Below, in pieces: positions 13,507-25,674 of a stretch of 64,000 nucleotides of DNA. Under the pieces are notes generated by a model that was given only the letters and a program-made list of their open reading frames with translations, was not told where the DNA came from and did no database searches. Position 1 is the first letter of the stretch. Every line of letters begins with the position of its first letter. The stretch covers positions 186,001-250,000 of the forward strand of contig JAIWNF010000007.1 in NCBI GenBank assembly GCA_025093555.1. The letters are read 5' to 3'. This stretch comes from Circinella umbellata (Eukaryota; Mucoromycota; Mucoromycetes; Mucorales; Lichtheimiaceae). A program made the position numbers and the translations under genes.

Positions 13507-15727
13507 CGCAAGAAAAAAATATATATATATTAAGGAATGGTATGGGGGGGTTACTGTTTTTTTTAGTTTTTTTTTTTTGGTTAAAAAGAGAGTGAAAGAA
13601 AGATCAAAAATAGAATAATTTCTTTTTTACTGTCTTAATAGCAAAATCTTTTTGATAAATAATAAAAAAAAACGAAAGGAAGGGGAAAAAAAGTATAAAG
13701 AGGGGAAAAAAAAAGGGTAATAAAGAAAAGAGTGTGAATGAGATATGTTTCTTGCACGGGTCAAGAAAATAAAAAAAGAAAATGAAAAAAAAAAGGGGAG
13801 GGAATAGGAGAGTAGGAAAAAGGGAATAATTGAGTTATGATTATTGTTGAAAAAAGCTTTTCTGCTACCTGTTACACTAACTAATATAACGTCGCGTAAT
13901 GAAAAGAAAATCACACAAAAATGCTAAAAAAGGTAATTCTGCTTTTTTCATTTTATACTTTTGGGATCTTTTCTGGATAATAATATTAGTTCTTTGTTTA
14001 TCATCCTATCTACTTGTAGGATTTCATATTTAATAATAATGATATATAACTATATATATATATATATATATACAGCTATAGTTATAGTTATAGTTATAGT
14101 TGTATTTTTAAATTATTTGTCATTCTAGTATGAGACTCAGTTTGTTGGTTTTTATTATGACTGCTGTCTATTAATTTATCTGATGAACCACAAAAGAAGG
14201 TACTAATCCTTTTATGAGTTCAATAATATATAAATATTCTTTTTTCGGTTTCTTCTGAATATATTATTAATAAAATGAGAAAATATAGTAGTAATACTTT
14301 AAAAAACTGGATCATGTCTTCTTGTCTTTGTAATTGACACTTGGACTGTATGCAAACAAACAAACCTTTATTTTTATAAACAATAAAATAATATACTTTT
14401 GTATTTATGGTATAAGTTGAAGGTTAATCATATTCTTTAAATATGATAGAGGGGATGAAGAGTATATATTCTTTTGTTGTATTAATAATTCTCAAGTGAA
14501 TTAATATCGTGCCTCACCTTAGAAATATGTATCGGCCAACATGTGCCTTTAATATTCGTTTTTGTTGCGTATGTATGTTGTGATTGACATACATCACCCT
14601 TGGAGTAATAAAAATCAAAACTGATCAACGTCATCTGGATCTTCCGACAAATCTCACTCGCCTTCATGTCCAGCAAGTTTTATTTTCGGCAAAATGTTAT
14701 TCAGTGAACGATTGTCCGTGGTCTTCATCGAAACTAAACAACGCTGGTATAATTTGGGGAAATGGGTTATTATCGCGGATTTCTGAATGTCACGTGGGGT
14801 GCATATATCGATACGATGTATTTCCATCCAAGGTTTCTTCAATCGGTTCTGTTCTTTTTACCGTCGATTCTATAATTTATTATTGGCAAATTGACTTTTT
14901 ATAGCTCCATATCTGTCTATAGATGATAAAAGAAAAAAGTGAACAAATTCATACAAAACAAGAATCAAAATTACGCAGTAGCTTTAAAGAGCAGTATTTA
15001 AACAATAAAAGCAATGTTCTTTCCTGAATTGTATCTTTATAATATATATTTATACCTAAACCATGCTTCATCAAGTGATCCTTGCTTCTGTTGAAAGGGA
15101 ATATCCTTTTCCTGCTCATAACTTATCCATTTTCATTGACATGCTATTTGAATTCTTCCGAATATCATTTTTTTTACAATGACCATTGTCTTTCAGTCTT
15201 TGTTGTTACTGCTGTCAATATACTTCACCTTGATCATCGCTATACATATTGTAAAGTTATTAGGACTACTACCACTACTACTACTGCTACGAAATTAATT
15301 ATTCCTGTAAAAAATATCTTGAATTTCAAATCGTGGATTAACTGGAAACTACGCTTCAGATGGGGAGGGGTAAAATGGAGTGTACTGATAGATTTACTTT
15401 TTCTCACAAGTAATTAGACTGCCAGAAGTAGCACATATGACAATACCTGTAGTTATATTCAACTGCTTTACAAAAAAAAAAAAAAAGGATTTATGGGCGT
15501 CATTGTCAATACAATTTTTTTTTATTGATTTATAGGCTGGATATTACAAAACAAGAACATCACCAAATGGCTTAATTCTTCATTTTACCTTGTTATCACC
15601 TCCTCCCTACACTTGTAAGAACCCACGGCAATAACAATTAATGTTATGTTTTATTCCTTTTTTTTTATATATATATTTTCTTGTACGCCACCGTGTTGCC
15701 TTTCATCCTTTCGCCGATAAGACCAAC
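13507..15727. other. Intergenic region with simple repeats; possible decayed coding remnant
   Basis: The first 450 bp upstream of the SH3 gene are strongly purine-rich on the + strand (pyrimidine-rich in the sense of the gene), a promoter or 5' UTR feature. Around 14510-14900 both strands carry short open frames of more balanced composition, interrupted by stops in every frame. I could not recognise a family, so this may be a decayed exon set. An ACT-type triplet repeat lies near 15265-15290. Nothing else is supported. Confidence 0.4.
14050..14101. repeat. TA dinucleotide run followed by TATAGT hexamer repeats
   Basis: About eleven TA units are followed, after a short break, by four copies of TATAGT. 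The run is an intergenic microsatellite and is likely to vary in length. Confidence 0.85.
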
Positions 15728-16381
15728 TTATAAACCTTCTGTTGCAACTAAAGTCGCGTCATATTTTGAATCTATGTTCTTTATGATTTGTATTAAAGCC
15801 GTTGCTATGTTGTCTTTGTTTGTTTCAAGTTCTGATGCTTTATATTGAATAAGTGCCGAACTGTTATCAAAAAACACACTTGCGCTTTCTACCCAATCTA
15901 CTGCAACTAGGGCATTCTTTATACGGTTTCCACAAGCAATACAGCCAAGCCCGTTTAAATGAAGCATTACACTATCAATCGTCGTAGTATTAGTAGTAGT
16001 AGTAGTGATGGTCGTATTGACATACGCTACTAATTCTGGGGTCATCATTAATAAAAGTGATAAAAATGAAGTTGTCCAGACCCGTCGATTCTCCCATCCG
16101 TTTTTATAAAACTGAACCGAGAGAAGAATGAATGTTGTTGCTGTTAAATACGAGCGATACGGTGTAAAAATCGAAAATCCAGCACAAGAGTATGAAAACA
16201 CATTAAGCAAAAGTTGTATGAGACAACATGAAGTTGATAATAATGCTGTTACAAGTGTTGTTGCATCATTGAGAAAACGGTAACCCATTGTAGGGTAAAA
16301 AAGAGAAAAATAAAGACTTGCCACTCGCGTCTTCAATTTTTCATAAACAGAGTCATTTTCTATTTTTGGATTAAACACCAT
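15728..16381 (-). CDS. MerT/MerP-like membrane protein with C-terminal heavy-metal-associated domain
   Basis: Single exon, 217 aa. After about 40 N-terminal residues, the first membrane segment carries a vicinal cysteine pair (LLSTSCCLIQLLL). A loop with FTPYRSYL follows, then two more hydrophobic segments. This layout and the CC...PYR spacing match bacterial MerT mercuric-ion permeases. A Thr/Asn-rich linker leads to an HMA/MerP-type domain with the metal site GCIACGNRI (CxxC) and the strand VESASVFFDN. Bacterial MerT-MerP fusions have this same order. The expected role is transport or binding of a soft metal ion (Hg, Cu or similar); direction and membrane are unknown. The absence of introns among intron-rich neighbours is compatible with transfer from bacteria. 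The Thr-rich linker is encoded by a slippery ACT-type triplet repeat near 15990-16013. Confidence 0.72.
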   Translation of the reverse strand: MVFNPKIENDSVYEKLKTRVASLYFSLFYPTMGYRFLNDATTLVTALLSTSCCLIQLLLNVFSYSCAGFSIFTPYRSYLTATTFILLSVQFYKNGWENRRVWTTSFLSLLLMMTPELVAYVNTTITTTTTNTTTIDSVMLHLNGLGCIACGNRIKNALVAVDWVESASVFFDNSSALIQYKASELETNKDNIATALIQIIKNIDSKYDATLVATEGL

Positions 16382-16639
16382 GCAGTAACCCTAATCGTTT
16401 ATTGTGGAAACTGACTTTTTGACCTACTGCACCGTTTATGAAGTAAAGTATTATCTCCCTTGTAAGAGATAATATATTCACTAAAAAATGGATATATAAA
16501 ATAGTAAGTTAGGGCATGGGATATGAGAGCGATTTCAAAGCAAGCCAACACCAAGAACGAAAAAAAAAAGCATCCGACCCTGTTATAATCGTTTTTTCTT
16601 TCTTTCTTTTCCTTTTATAATTACATAAAGAAACTAATC
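16382..16639. promoter_or_regulatory. Divergent promoter region of the MerTP-like gene and SLA2
   Basis: Only 258 bp separate the two start codons, so both promoters must lie here or overlap the genes. A TATA-like TATATAAAA is at about 16492-16500. A pyrimidine-rich tract precedes the SLA2 ATG. No specific operator was identified. Confidence 0.5.
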
Positions 16640-19600
16640 ATGTCATACGTAGCAGCTGATAAAGCCGAAAGTGAACTTGCAGCAAGTATAAAAAAAGCTA
16701 CAAGTCCAGAAGAAACTGCACCTAAACAAAAGCATGTTCGAAGTAGGCTTTATTTTATTATTATTTCTGTTATTGTCTTTTTCTCTTTCTTCAAATGAAA
16801 AAAAAAATCCGTTAAAAAGAATCACCTTTTTTTTTTTTTGAAAAATTAACGATTGTTGATTAAAATTTTAGAATGCATTGTCTACACTTGGGATCATCGT
16901 ACATCGGCTATTATATGGAGTCTTTTAAAAGTACAACCATTACTTTCCGACGAAATACAGACTTTTAAGGCGCTTATAATGGTTCATAAAATTATTAAGG
17001 ATGGACACCCAAATGTAAGGAGAGGAAAAGGGTTTTATGCATATTTGTGTGTGGTGAACAATTGCATATTTTGTGTGTAACCATTAAAAATTAGGTCATC
17101 AAAGATGCACTGCATGAAATGGATTGGTTACATACAATTGCTCGCAGTGTATCTGCGGACGGAGTCCGTGGGTATGGTGGATTAATTCGTAGTTATGTCG
17201 ATTTGCTTATGCATAAGCTTAATTATCATAAAGAGCACCCAGAATTCAATGGAACATTTGATTATGATGAATATGTTAGCTTGAAAAACATAAATGACCC
17301 CAATGAAGGGTAAAAACCATGATAAAAAAAAAGTTTTACCAGTATATACAATTGTTCTCTATCAATACTGAGTTTTTTTTTACATCCCTTCCCCTTTCTT
17401 TTTTCTAGATTTGAAACAATCAGCGACTTGATGAATCTACAAGATCATATTAACCAATTCCAGAAAACAGTCTTTGCTAGTTTGGGGCATACTTTCAATA
17501 ACGAATGTCGTATTGCAGCTCTCGTACCACTTGTCGAAGAAAGTTACGGAATATACAAATTTTTAACAAGTATGCTTAGAGCAATGCATAAAGGTATTAC
17601 ATGAAAATAAAGTGTTGTAGACTATAAAGTATATAAAGAATAACGAAACAAAACATAATAGCTACTGGAGCCATCGATGCCCTTGAACCATTGAGACAAA
17701 GATACAATGGCCAACATTATAATTTACGCGAATTTTATTACGAGTGTGCAAATCTTAAATATTTAACAAGTCTGATCAGTGTACCCAAATTATCAGCTGA
17801 CCCACCTTCGTTAATTGAGATGAGTACGCCACCATTACCCAAACGACCTCACAATGCAGTTGAAGAAGCACCACCAGCACAACCCTCACCTGAACCTGTC
17901 ATTGATTTCTGGTCGCAACAACAAGCAGAAGAGCAACGTAAATATGAAGAGGAACAGAAACGACTTGCAAGACAACGAGCAGAAGAACAAGAGAGATTAC
18001 GACAACAGCAATTACAACAACAGAAGCAATTTGAAGAACAACAACGTTTACTTGCAGAACGTGAACGTCAACAACAGGAGGAATTGATGCGTCAACAGAT
18101 GCAAGGTCAGCAAGCAGATAGAATTAATGGGTTGGAAATGCAATTATTGAATATGCGTAACCAACTTGAACGGGATCAAATTATGTTGCAACAGTATGAC
18201 CAGGTACGAAAAAGTAACTGGATCAGAGCGAAGGAAAGCTACGTTAGGTACAGTATATACTGAAAGCATACAATTATGTATTTTTTTTCTCACATACATA
18301 GCGTGTTAAATCACTCGAACAAGAGCTTGGTCAAGTAAACGAACATACTAAACAACGAGATGCATCCAAAGATGAAATGATACGATCGTTACAAAGTAAT
18401 ACTCTATTACACTATATTTTAGGAGTATACTAGATATTTCATACGAAATTCATAAATTAATTCTATACGAATCCATATCCATATAGATGAAATTCAAATG
18501 TGGAAAAACAAGTATGAAGCATTAGCAAAATTGTATAGTCAGTTGCGCAAGGAGCATATCGAATTATTAAACAAATATAAGCAACTTCAAATAAAAGCAA
18601 ATTCGGCAAAGGAAGCGACCGAAAAATTGGAGCGTATGCAGGCAGATATGCGAGCAAAAAATGTAGAGCTTGCTGACCTTATTCGTGAACGTGATCGTGC
18701 TCGAAATGAACTGGCTCGGATTCATGGTGTAAGTGGTACCACAGTATAATATTGATTCCCATTTCTTTATATAAATCTCCTACTAAAAAGGCTTCAATAT
18801 ATATATATATACTCTTTTTATTTATTAGTCTCAAAAAGACGAAATGGAACGACTCAAGAAAGAATTGGAAGCTTCGAGAGCCCAAGCACAAGATCTTGGT
18901 AAATCCAAAGGTGCTGAAGTCAGTGCATTATTAGCCAAATTCAATAAGGAAAAGAATGAACTTGAAGCGAGTTTACAAGAAAAGCAAGCTTTGATCGATG
19001 AATTTCTTAAGCAGATTGAAGACCAACAAGGAAATGTCGATCAAATACGTCGAGTAAGTTAACAGAAAAGATCTATATCACGTTTTTATTATGAATATAT
19101 ATATACACTGGAAGGATCAAATCAATTTTAAGCTACGACTAATTATTTTTAAATATCTAGGAAAAAGATGAAGAGGTTGCCGTACTTCAAGCTGGAATGG
19201 ATGAGTGCCTACAGCAGCTAAGTGAATTAAAAAATGTATGTGACAATCCCCTATATGGACATAACGTAGATAACGATAATATTGGTATCAGAATAATAAT
19301 AGCGAAGAGCTTCAAGAAGACTTGGACCGACTCAAGAATGAGCAGAATTCAAAATTGGATCAAATTCTTGGTGAGCTTATACATGACATATTGATTTATA
19401 AAAACTTATTCTAATAGCCAAACAATATTGTGTGTAGATACTATCTTGGCAACATGTGTACAAAAAATCAATGATGGTGTATACGAGCTTGAATCACCTG
19501 GACAGCATGGGAACGAAAATGCCACACCTGAGCTTACTTTATCCATGATTGAACGTGCCAGTATCATGTCAGTGGAATTCATGTCTGCTTTCAGTAAATT

Positions 19601-20778
19601 CTTGGATGGAAGTGATTTAGGTGATCACAGTATCACCATCACCCGAGCTCTAGATTTTTCTGATACTATCGTGGAAGTGTTACTTCATGCAAAAGGTATC
19701 ACACATATGGTTCCTAAAGAAAGTGATGTGGATGAAATAATCAATTTTTCCAAAAAGTGTGCCGAAGCGGGTACCCAATTCTTTAGTAGCGTCATGTCGA
19801 ATTATCTTAAAATGCAACCCATATCCCAACGCCCAGAAATTATTATTCAAGGTGATATGCGTGTTCAAGATGCGCTTACTCACTTGTCTCAAAAGACTGA
19901 AGATTTAATTATGAGTGGTACTACAAAAGATATTAATACACTTGCCGAAGGAGAAGTGGGTGATCTTGTTGAAAAAGAAATGTCCAACGCAGCACGCGCT
20001 ATTGAGGAAGCCACGGCGAAAATTCAGGAACTTATGCGTCAACCGACCAATCCAGAGTTTTCTGCTACAGACCTTCAAGTGCATCAATTGATTCTCAATT
20101 CTGTGTTGGCCCTTACGAACGCTATCGGTAATCTCATTAAATGTGCAACGGCTTCGCAACAAGAAATTGTTGCACAAGGACGTGGATCGTCTTCCAAAGC
20201 TGCGTTTTACAAGAAACATAATCGATGGACAGAAGGATTGATTTCGGCTGCCAAAGCTGTGGGGGTTGCAACGAATATGTTGGTAGAAGCGGCGGATGGT
20301 GTAATTAGTCGAACTCATTCATTTGAGCAATTGATTGTAGCATCCAATGAAGTATCTGCTGCCACAGCACAGCTAGTAGCTGCATCGCGAGTAAAGTCCA
20401 CATTTATGTCACGAACACAAGAACGGTTGGAAATAGCTGCAAAGGCAGTGAAAGATGCGGCAAATGAACTTGTAAAACAAGTGAAGCAATTGGTTGCACA
20501 AAAGGTTTCAGATGAAGATCTGCATATCGATTTTAACAAACTTTCCGTACATGAATTTAAGCGTCGCGAAATGGAACAGCAAGTAAAAATACTAAAGCTC
20601 GATTCAGAGCTAATGAACGCACGTCGTGTGCTTGCTGAAATGCGGTATGTGTTTTTTTTTTGTAACTTATTATTGTTGTCCGTGATTTCTATTTTTCTTC
20701 CAAATAGTCTCTGACTTTTTATCATATTTTCTTTTTGTTATATACAATAGACGAAGTGGATATCATACAGGTATATAA
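16640..20778 (+). CDS. SLA2: Sla2/HIP1R family endocytic adaptor (ANTH-coiled coil-THATCH)
   Basis: Links clathrin-coated pits and PtdIns(4,5)P2 membranes to actin during endocytosis. Twelve exons join in frame: 16640-16742, 16872-17014, 17095-17309, 17409-17593, 17662-18203, 18302-18395, 18487-18728, 18829-19053, 19161-19235, 19292-19370, 19438-20644 and 20751-20778. They give 1045 aa, matching the family (about 970-1040). The N-terminal ANTH domain starts with the signature ETAPKQKHVRKCIVYTWDH and contains HKIIKDGHPNVIKD. A short Pro-rich segment follows, then a long Gln/Glu/Arg coiled coil (about residues 350-640). The C-terminal I/LWEQ (THATCH) actin-binding module includes YKKHNRWTEGLISAAKAV and ASRVKSTFMS. 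The last exon adds only RSGYHTGI. All domain landmarks are intact. Confidence 0.96.
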
Positions 20779-21985
20779 TAAGCTCTTAGCACATAGGCAT
20801 TTAAGTATTTTATCATAGTTGCATATTGCTTATTAATCAACATACTTATATAGAGGAAACCGATTAAAAGATAGATGTTAATCAAGTGGGAGAGAAAAGG
20901 ACACCTGATTTCGATATTAATGTTTTTGAATATTTCTATATTTTTAATCTTATTAGTATTACTTGACTAATATATTTTTGTTCTAATAAATTAAACTATC
21001 AACTTGTTGGTATATAATCCAATTTCTTTTAACGATGATGATGACATCTATTAGAAAAGGATAAAACAGCAAAATGGGAAGTTTTTGAAGTAAAAAAAAA
21101 AGAAGAATCATTGGTGCTTCTTCTATTCTTCTAAAAAGTGATATCACATAATTATTCAATAAAGAATTTCATTATATAAATAATAAAATGACGTCGTCGG
21201 CTAACAATTACTACGCAGTGACCCCATGTAACATAAATACCATGTTTTGTCATACATGCATGTCGGTCGTCAAGTTTTGCCTTCCTTAGCACTTATGCAT
21301 ACGGATGTAGCCTACGTAGTGTGAAACTTGCCATATTTGATTAGTTCTCCATGTAATTCTTGGCCATCTGTCTCGTCTTTCCGACATCCGTCATCGGATG
21401 ATGTTACTTTTAGATATATTTTTCACTTTTTACTTTGGGATAAATTATACACGAGCCAAACGTTTAGCTTTTTTATACACTTTATAATAAACAAACAATA
21501 AACTTATGCATATATACGTTATATAGTTGTAGTTGATTGCTATTAATAACAAATAATTAAGGGGATGAAAGCTATAAGTATGGAAGCTATCGTTAAATAG
21601 GTACGTAGCAAAAAAAAAAAAAAAAGAAAGAATCAAATCGAGCTGTCAAAATGGAACTATTTTTATCTGTAAATAGCCATCTGATCCTATTTAGCCGCTT
21701 TTTTTGTTTACGCAGCAAAACAAGCACAAAAACTCTATAGCACGTTATGAAAAGAAAACCATTGATTGTGATGTTATGGACACATGTCGGTGTAATCTTC
21801 CGTGGAAGGGTGGCACGAACAAGCACCCCAAAAGGGCGCTAAGCTGCACAACAGGGTTCACAGGTCAAAAAAGAAAAAAAAAAACTCAGCCTGAACCTTA
21901 AGCAATAAATATATAAAGGATGGACATTTTAAACAACTTAATCATTTTATTATCACTTTATTTTATTCCACTTCAAACATAAACA
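20779..21985. other. Intergenic region, no gene seen
   Basis: AT-rich region between the SLA2 end and the FMN-binding protein gene. Open frames near 21600-21900 lack recognisable motifs and overlap poly-A runs. The last 80 bp are the core promoter and 5' UTR of the downstream gene. Confidence 0.45.
21909..21918 (+). promoter_or_regulatory. TATA box of the FMN-binding protein gene
   Basis: TATATAAAGG lies 68-77 bp upstream of the ATG at 21986. A pyrimidine-rich stretch and CAAACATAAACA leader follow, a good spacing for a TATA-directed start. Assignment is by consensus only. Confidence 0.5.
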
Positions 21986-22981
21986 ATGTCTGACCCATTT
22001 ACTGCTACAACCTCTCCTTCCGGCACCAAAAAGGTTGACATTTCTCCTTCATGGAAAAAGGTTATTCAAAATAAAACCCATGGTTTGGATAAACCTAGTT
22101 ACATTTCAATCGCCACTGTAGATGCCAAGGATAGTTCTCCTTTGAATGAACTTTTCGTTTATCGTGGTTTTGCCGGTGAAGACAAGAAAGGTGAAACAGG
22201 TTGGCAAAGTGATTTATTAACAAGTACTTGCGATAAGCGTACGTTTAACGTTGCTGATAATGCCACTTTTGTTGGTACCTGGTAAGATAACTTTTTATTT
22301 TCATAACGCTTTCATATCATTATGGATAGAACTATAAATTTAATTTTTATGTGTACATTTAAATATTCATATAGGGTTGTAAACGATAATCATTTCCGTA
22401 TTCTCGGCAAGGCACATGCTCTTGGTAAAGAATTCAATAGTACCGACGATATCTGTCATCATATTGTTCGCAAGAGACGTTTTAGAAAGACTCAAAAGAT
22501 TAGCGAAGAAGGTAGCAACGAAAGCAGTGATGATGAAGATGAAGATGAAGAACGCTTAGGTGAAAAATTTAGCAATGCAACAAAATCATTTTTGCGACGT
22601 ATCAAGTCTCGATTACACCATGGACCTGGTAGTAGAAAGTTTGATTGGGAAGCCGAACGTCTTCGTCAATGGCACGATTTATCTGATGAAGCACGCGCAA
22701 CATTTACTTGGCCCACTGCTTCTGGTCAACCCAAGATAGATGATGAAAGTGAAGATTTGGAAGCACGTGTTGCTGAACTTGAGATTGGAGATACAGATGC
22801 TGAAGGTCATTTCACTCATGAAGACAAGAATAAGCAAGAATTACTTGAACGTGGTTATGAAAATTTTGTTATTGTTTTCTTGGAGGTATTAGAAATTGAT
22901 CACCACAATCTTTCTGACGGTCAACGAACTGTATACCATCGAAATGGTTCTGAATGGACTAGCGCTTCTGTAACTGCTTAA
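21986..22981 (+). CDS. Alr4036-family pyridoxamine 5'-phosphate oxidase-like FMN-binding protein
   Basis: Predicted flavin-binding split-barrel protein. Family members are annotated as PNPOx-like but few have proven activity. Two exons, 21986-22281 and 22375-22981, give 300 aa. The join restores TWVVNDNHFRILG, the second barrel strand. The N-terminal part contains SYISIATVDAKDSSPLNELFVYRGF, the arginine/FMN-phosphate strand. The C-terminal part has the RKFDWEAERLRQWHDLS segment and ends with ENFVIVFLEVLEIDHHNLSDGQRTVY, typical of the Alr4036 group. An acidic insertion (SSDDEDEDEE) of low complexity sits mid-protein, about residues 145-160. Start choice follows the TATA box and leader. The family call is good; the substrate is unknown. 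Confidence 0.85.
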
Positions 22982-23171
22982 AAAAAAGTCATATATACAT
23001 ATCTAATTATCATCATATATCATATATCATACATCATATCATAATAAAGAATTATATTTCTACATTGTAACACAATATCACTGCATTTTATTATTTTTAT
23101 ATTTTTAAAAAACGTCAAGTTTGAACCTACGCCTTTTTCTTCTTGTTATAACAACATTCAAATTCCCCGCC

Positions 23172-24836
23172 ATGGCGACCATCACGGTAAGAAGTATAGC
23201 TCGTCTACCTTTACAATTACTTTTCAATCGTGAATATTTTTGGTACTTGGCATTATTATTGTTGATTGGGGAATGTGCTCTTAACTTTTTAATCATCAAC
23301 AAAGTAGCTTGTAAGTTGTTAGGACAAAAAAAAAAATCTTTGAGAAAAGGAAAAAAATCCTGACCCTTTTTTATTTTTTTCAACACAGACACTGAAATTG
23401 ATTGGATTGCGTATATGCAAGAAGTAAAAGGTTATTTGGATGGTGAACGTGATTATCAAAAATTATATGGTGACACTGGTCCGCTCGTATATCCAGCTGG
23501 TTTTGTTTATGCTTATTCTTTTCTTTATTATATTACGAATAATGGAAGAAATATTCGATTGGCACAGTACTTGTTTGAAGTACTTTACCTTGCAACACAA
23601 TGGGTCGTTTTTGCAATCTATTCAAAATCAAAGAAGCTGCCTCCTTATAGCATTATTTTGTTATGTATGTCGAAACGTCTTCATTCTATTTATGTTTTGC
23701 GATGCTTCAATGATCCAGTCGCTATGTTTTTCATGTATTCATGTATACTTGCTATGCTAAACCGACGATGGTTATTAAGCAGTGTGTTGTATAGGTAAAT
23801 AGCAAGACGAACTACTTTAAATTTAAAAGAGATATTCGCTAATGGAAATAATGTTGATTTTAGTGTGGCTCTATCTATCAAAATGAATGTGTTACTTTTT
23901 TTTCCAGCTTTTGGTGTATTGCTTTGGCAAGCAATTGGTGCATGGGTTACCATGGCATATTTATTTGTTATTGTTGTTATTCAGGTATAATATCAAGCGA
24001 CATCGATGTGGTATAGTTTGTCACATTTTATTTAACAAATTTTTACACCCGATTAACTGATAGGCTGGCCTCGCATACCCATTTTTATCAATGTATCCTG
24101 AATCTTATCTCGGACGTGCATTTGAATTTTCTCGAGTATTTGACTATCAATGGACAGTTAATTGGCGGATGATGGATGAAAAGTCATTTGTTTCTCCAGA
24201 ATTTGCAAACGCGTTACTTACAGGACATGGTGTAACACTATTGATATTTGTAGTCATGGTTTGGGCTAAAGGGTAAATTGAAATGAGAGAGTCTGTACCG
24301 ATGAATGATAAAGAATTATGAGGAAACTCACATTGTTTTATATTTCTATTAGCACTGTAATAATCAAAATGTTTATCGATGGTTTTCGTAACAGAACACG
24401 CATATTATCTGCAGATGGTAATATTGTCATCACTTGTTAGTGTAAACATACATTTATATATTTATTATATTAACTTTCAGAATTTTTTTTTTCAAAATAA
24501 TACGTGACAGAAATAATCCTTCCAATGTTTACATCCAATTTTATGGGGATTGTTTTTGCACGATCATTACACTATCAATTCTACTCATGGTATTTTCATA
24601 GTATTCCATATTTACTATGGTATAGTATACCAATGTATTTGAGGTATGTTCCATTATAGTAAAATAATGAATTAGATATGTTACATGATTTAATCATTTT
24701 GTTATTATTTAGGATTGGAGTTTTTATAATGATCGAAAATTGTTGGCTTACTTTTCCATCAACGGTGACTTCCTCGTGGACTTTACTTGTATGCCATAGT
24801 CTTATGTTGGTCGGGCTTTTGACAAATGGAATTTGA
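23172..24836 (+). CDS. ALG3: Alg3, dolichyl-P-Man:Man5GlcNAc2-PP-dolichol alpha-1,3-mannosyltransferase
   Basis: Adds the first lumenal mannose (sixth overall) to the lipid-linked N-glycan precursor in the ER membrane, using dolichyl-phosphate mannose. Seven exons join in frame: 23172-23310, 23389-23794, 23864-23984, 24064-24272, 24353-24417, 24511-24643 and 24713-24836. They give 398 aa. Diagnostic motifs are [55 protein letters not shown] with WTVNWR, and near the C-terminus [15 protein letters not shown]. Multiple membrane segments are present. The protein is somewhat shorter than yeast Alg3 (458 aa) but contains every signature block. The foldback element begins 33 bp after the stop codon, so the native 3' UTR is probably altered. 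Confidence 0.95.
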
Positions 24837-24868
24837 TTAAAAAAGAAAAAAAAAATTAGTTCTTAGGA

Positions 24869-25448
24869 GATATCTTTTTAGACGATTTTTTTTGTATATT
24901 GCTTCCACTCTCAATGTACCGACTTTTTGAATTATTTTGAACACTTGTGTGAGATTAAGTCTCCCAGAAAAATGGGACTAACTTGGTCAAATGATTGAAC
25001 TCCAATTTACAAATAGTTTGGCCAGCTTAGAATAAGCAATTATAAGGGAATACATTGATAAATTATTGGATGGGGCTCTAAGAGTTTACGGGAAGTTTAC
25101 TAGCTATTTAAGACACACATGAATTTATTATTAATTAATATAATATAATAGGATATAGGGTTTATTTCTTTTGTTTTTTTTGGGTAAATGGGAGAGGACA
25201 GCCTTTGCACTTGATAACCATTCTTCAGGTGGATTTGGAGCTGGACGTTTTAAATTGCTGTAACAATACAGCGAAGCAGTTTTAACCTACGTCTTTGAGG
25301 CAGCATTCTTCAAACATAACAGATGTGTAGTCATACTGGGGAGAAGCGAGATTTGATTCAAGCTTTTGAAGAGTTTAATTTTAGATGCGTTGGCTAATCT
25401 GTAGAGCTTGGGAGAGGGGAGGTCCATGATATACGTATACACATTTTC
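24869..25448 (-). repeat. Left foldback arm, outer segment
   Basis: Reverse complement of 32507-33113. It carries the last ~60 codons of the orphan gene (stop at 25287-25289, reading leftward) and about 420 bp of 3' flank. It was originally contiguous with 31014-31396 before the transposon inserted at 25448/31014. Confidence 0.9.
25440..25448. repeat. Target site duplication, left copy
   Basis: CACATTTTC immediately precedes the transposon terminus GGCCCG. It is identical to 31014-31022, and the flanking bases on either side differ, so the duplication is 9 bp. Confidence 0.88.
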
Positions 25449-25497
25449 GGCCCGTGTGACATGTCTGGGCCTGATGGAATTAATTCTTTAATTTTTT

Positions 25498-25538
25498 AGA
25501 AGGATTTTGAGGGTGCGTAGCACCCTCAAAATCCTTCT
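25498..25538. repeat. Perfect subterminal hairpin inside the transposon
   Basis: A 19-bp stem (starting AGAAGGATTTTGAGGG at 25498-25516) is followed by a 3-nt loop GTA and its exact reverse complement at 25520-25538. It lies 50 bp inside the left terminus. It may be a transposase site, a cruciform or a terminator-like structure; function is not shown by sequence. Confidence 0.9.
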
Positions 25539-25551
25539 TTTTGTTAATGGT

Positions 25552-25674
25552 GTTCGTTAGAATAATGGGTTTTAGATAAATCAAAAGTATCATGGCGAAA
25601 ATATCAAGCGTCATCAAGACCTTTTACTTTATATATGGGGTTCGTCAGAATAATGGGTTTCAACTATATCAAAA
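25552..25674. repeat. Left subterminal direct repeats
   Basis: Two imperfect 35-bp copies at 25552-25586 and 25640-25674 share GAATAATGGGTTT and a TATCAAAA or AATCAAAA end, 88 bp apart in direct orientation. They are candidate transposase-binding sites. Confidence 0.75.

Noticed and set aside
14584..14904. A 106-aa + strand gene
   Set aside because: No motif, no splice context, and equally long frames exist on the other strand; kept only as a low-interest island.
19680..20725. Minus-strand frames of up to 137 aa within SLA2
   Set aside because: They are opposite the conserved THATCH exon and rich in Ser/Cys/Phe without motifs; shadows.
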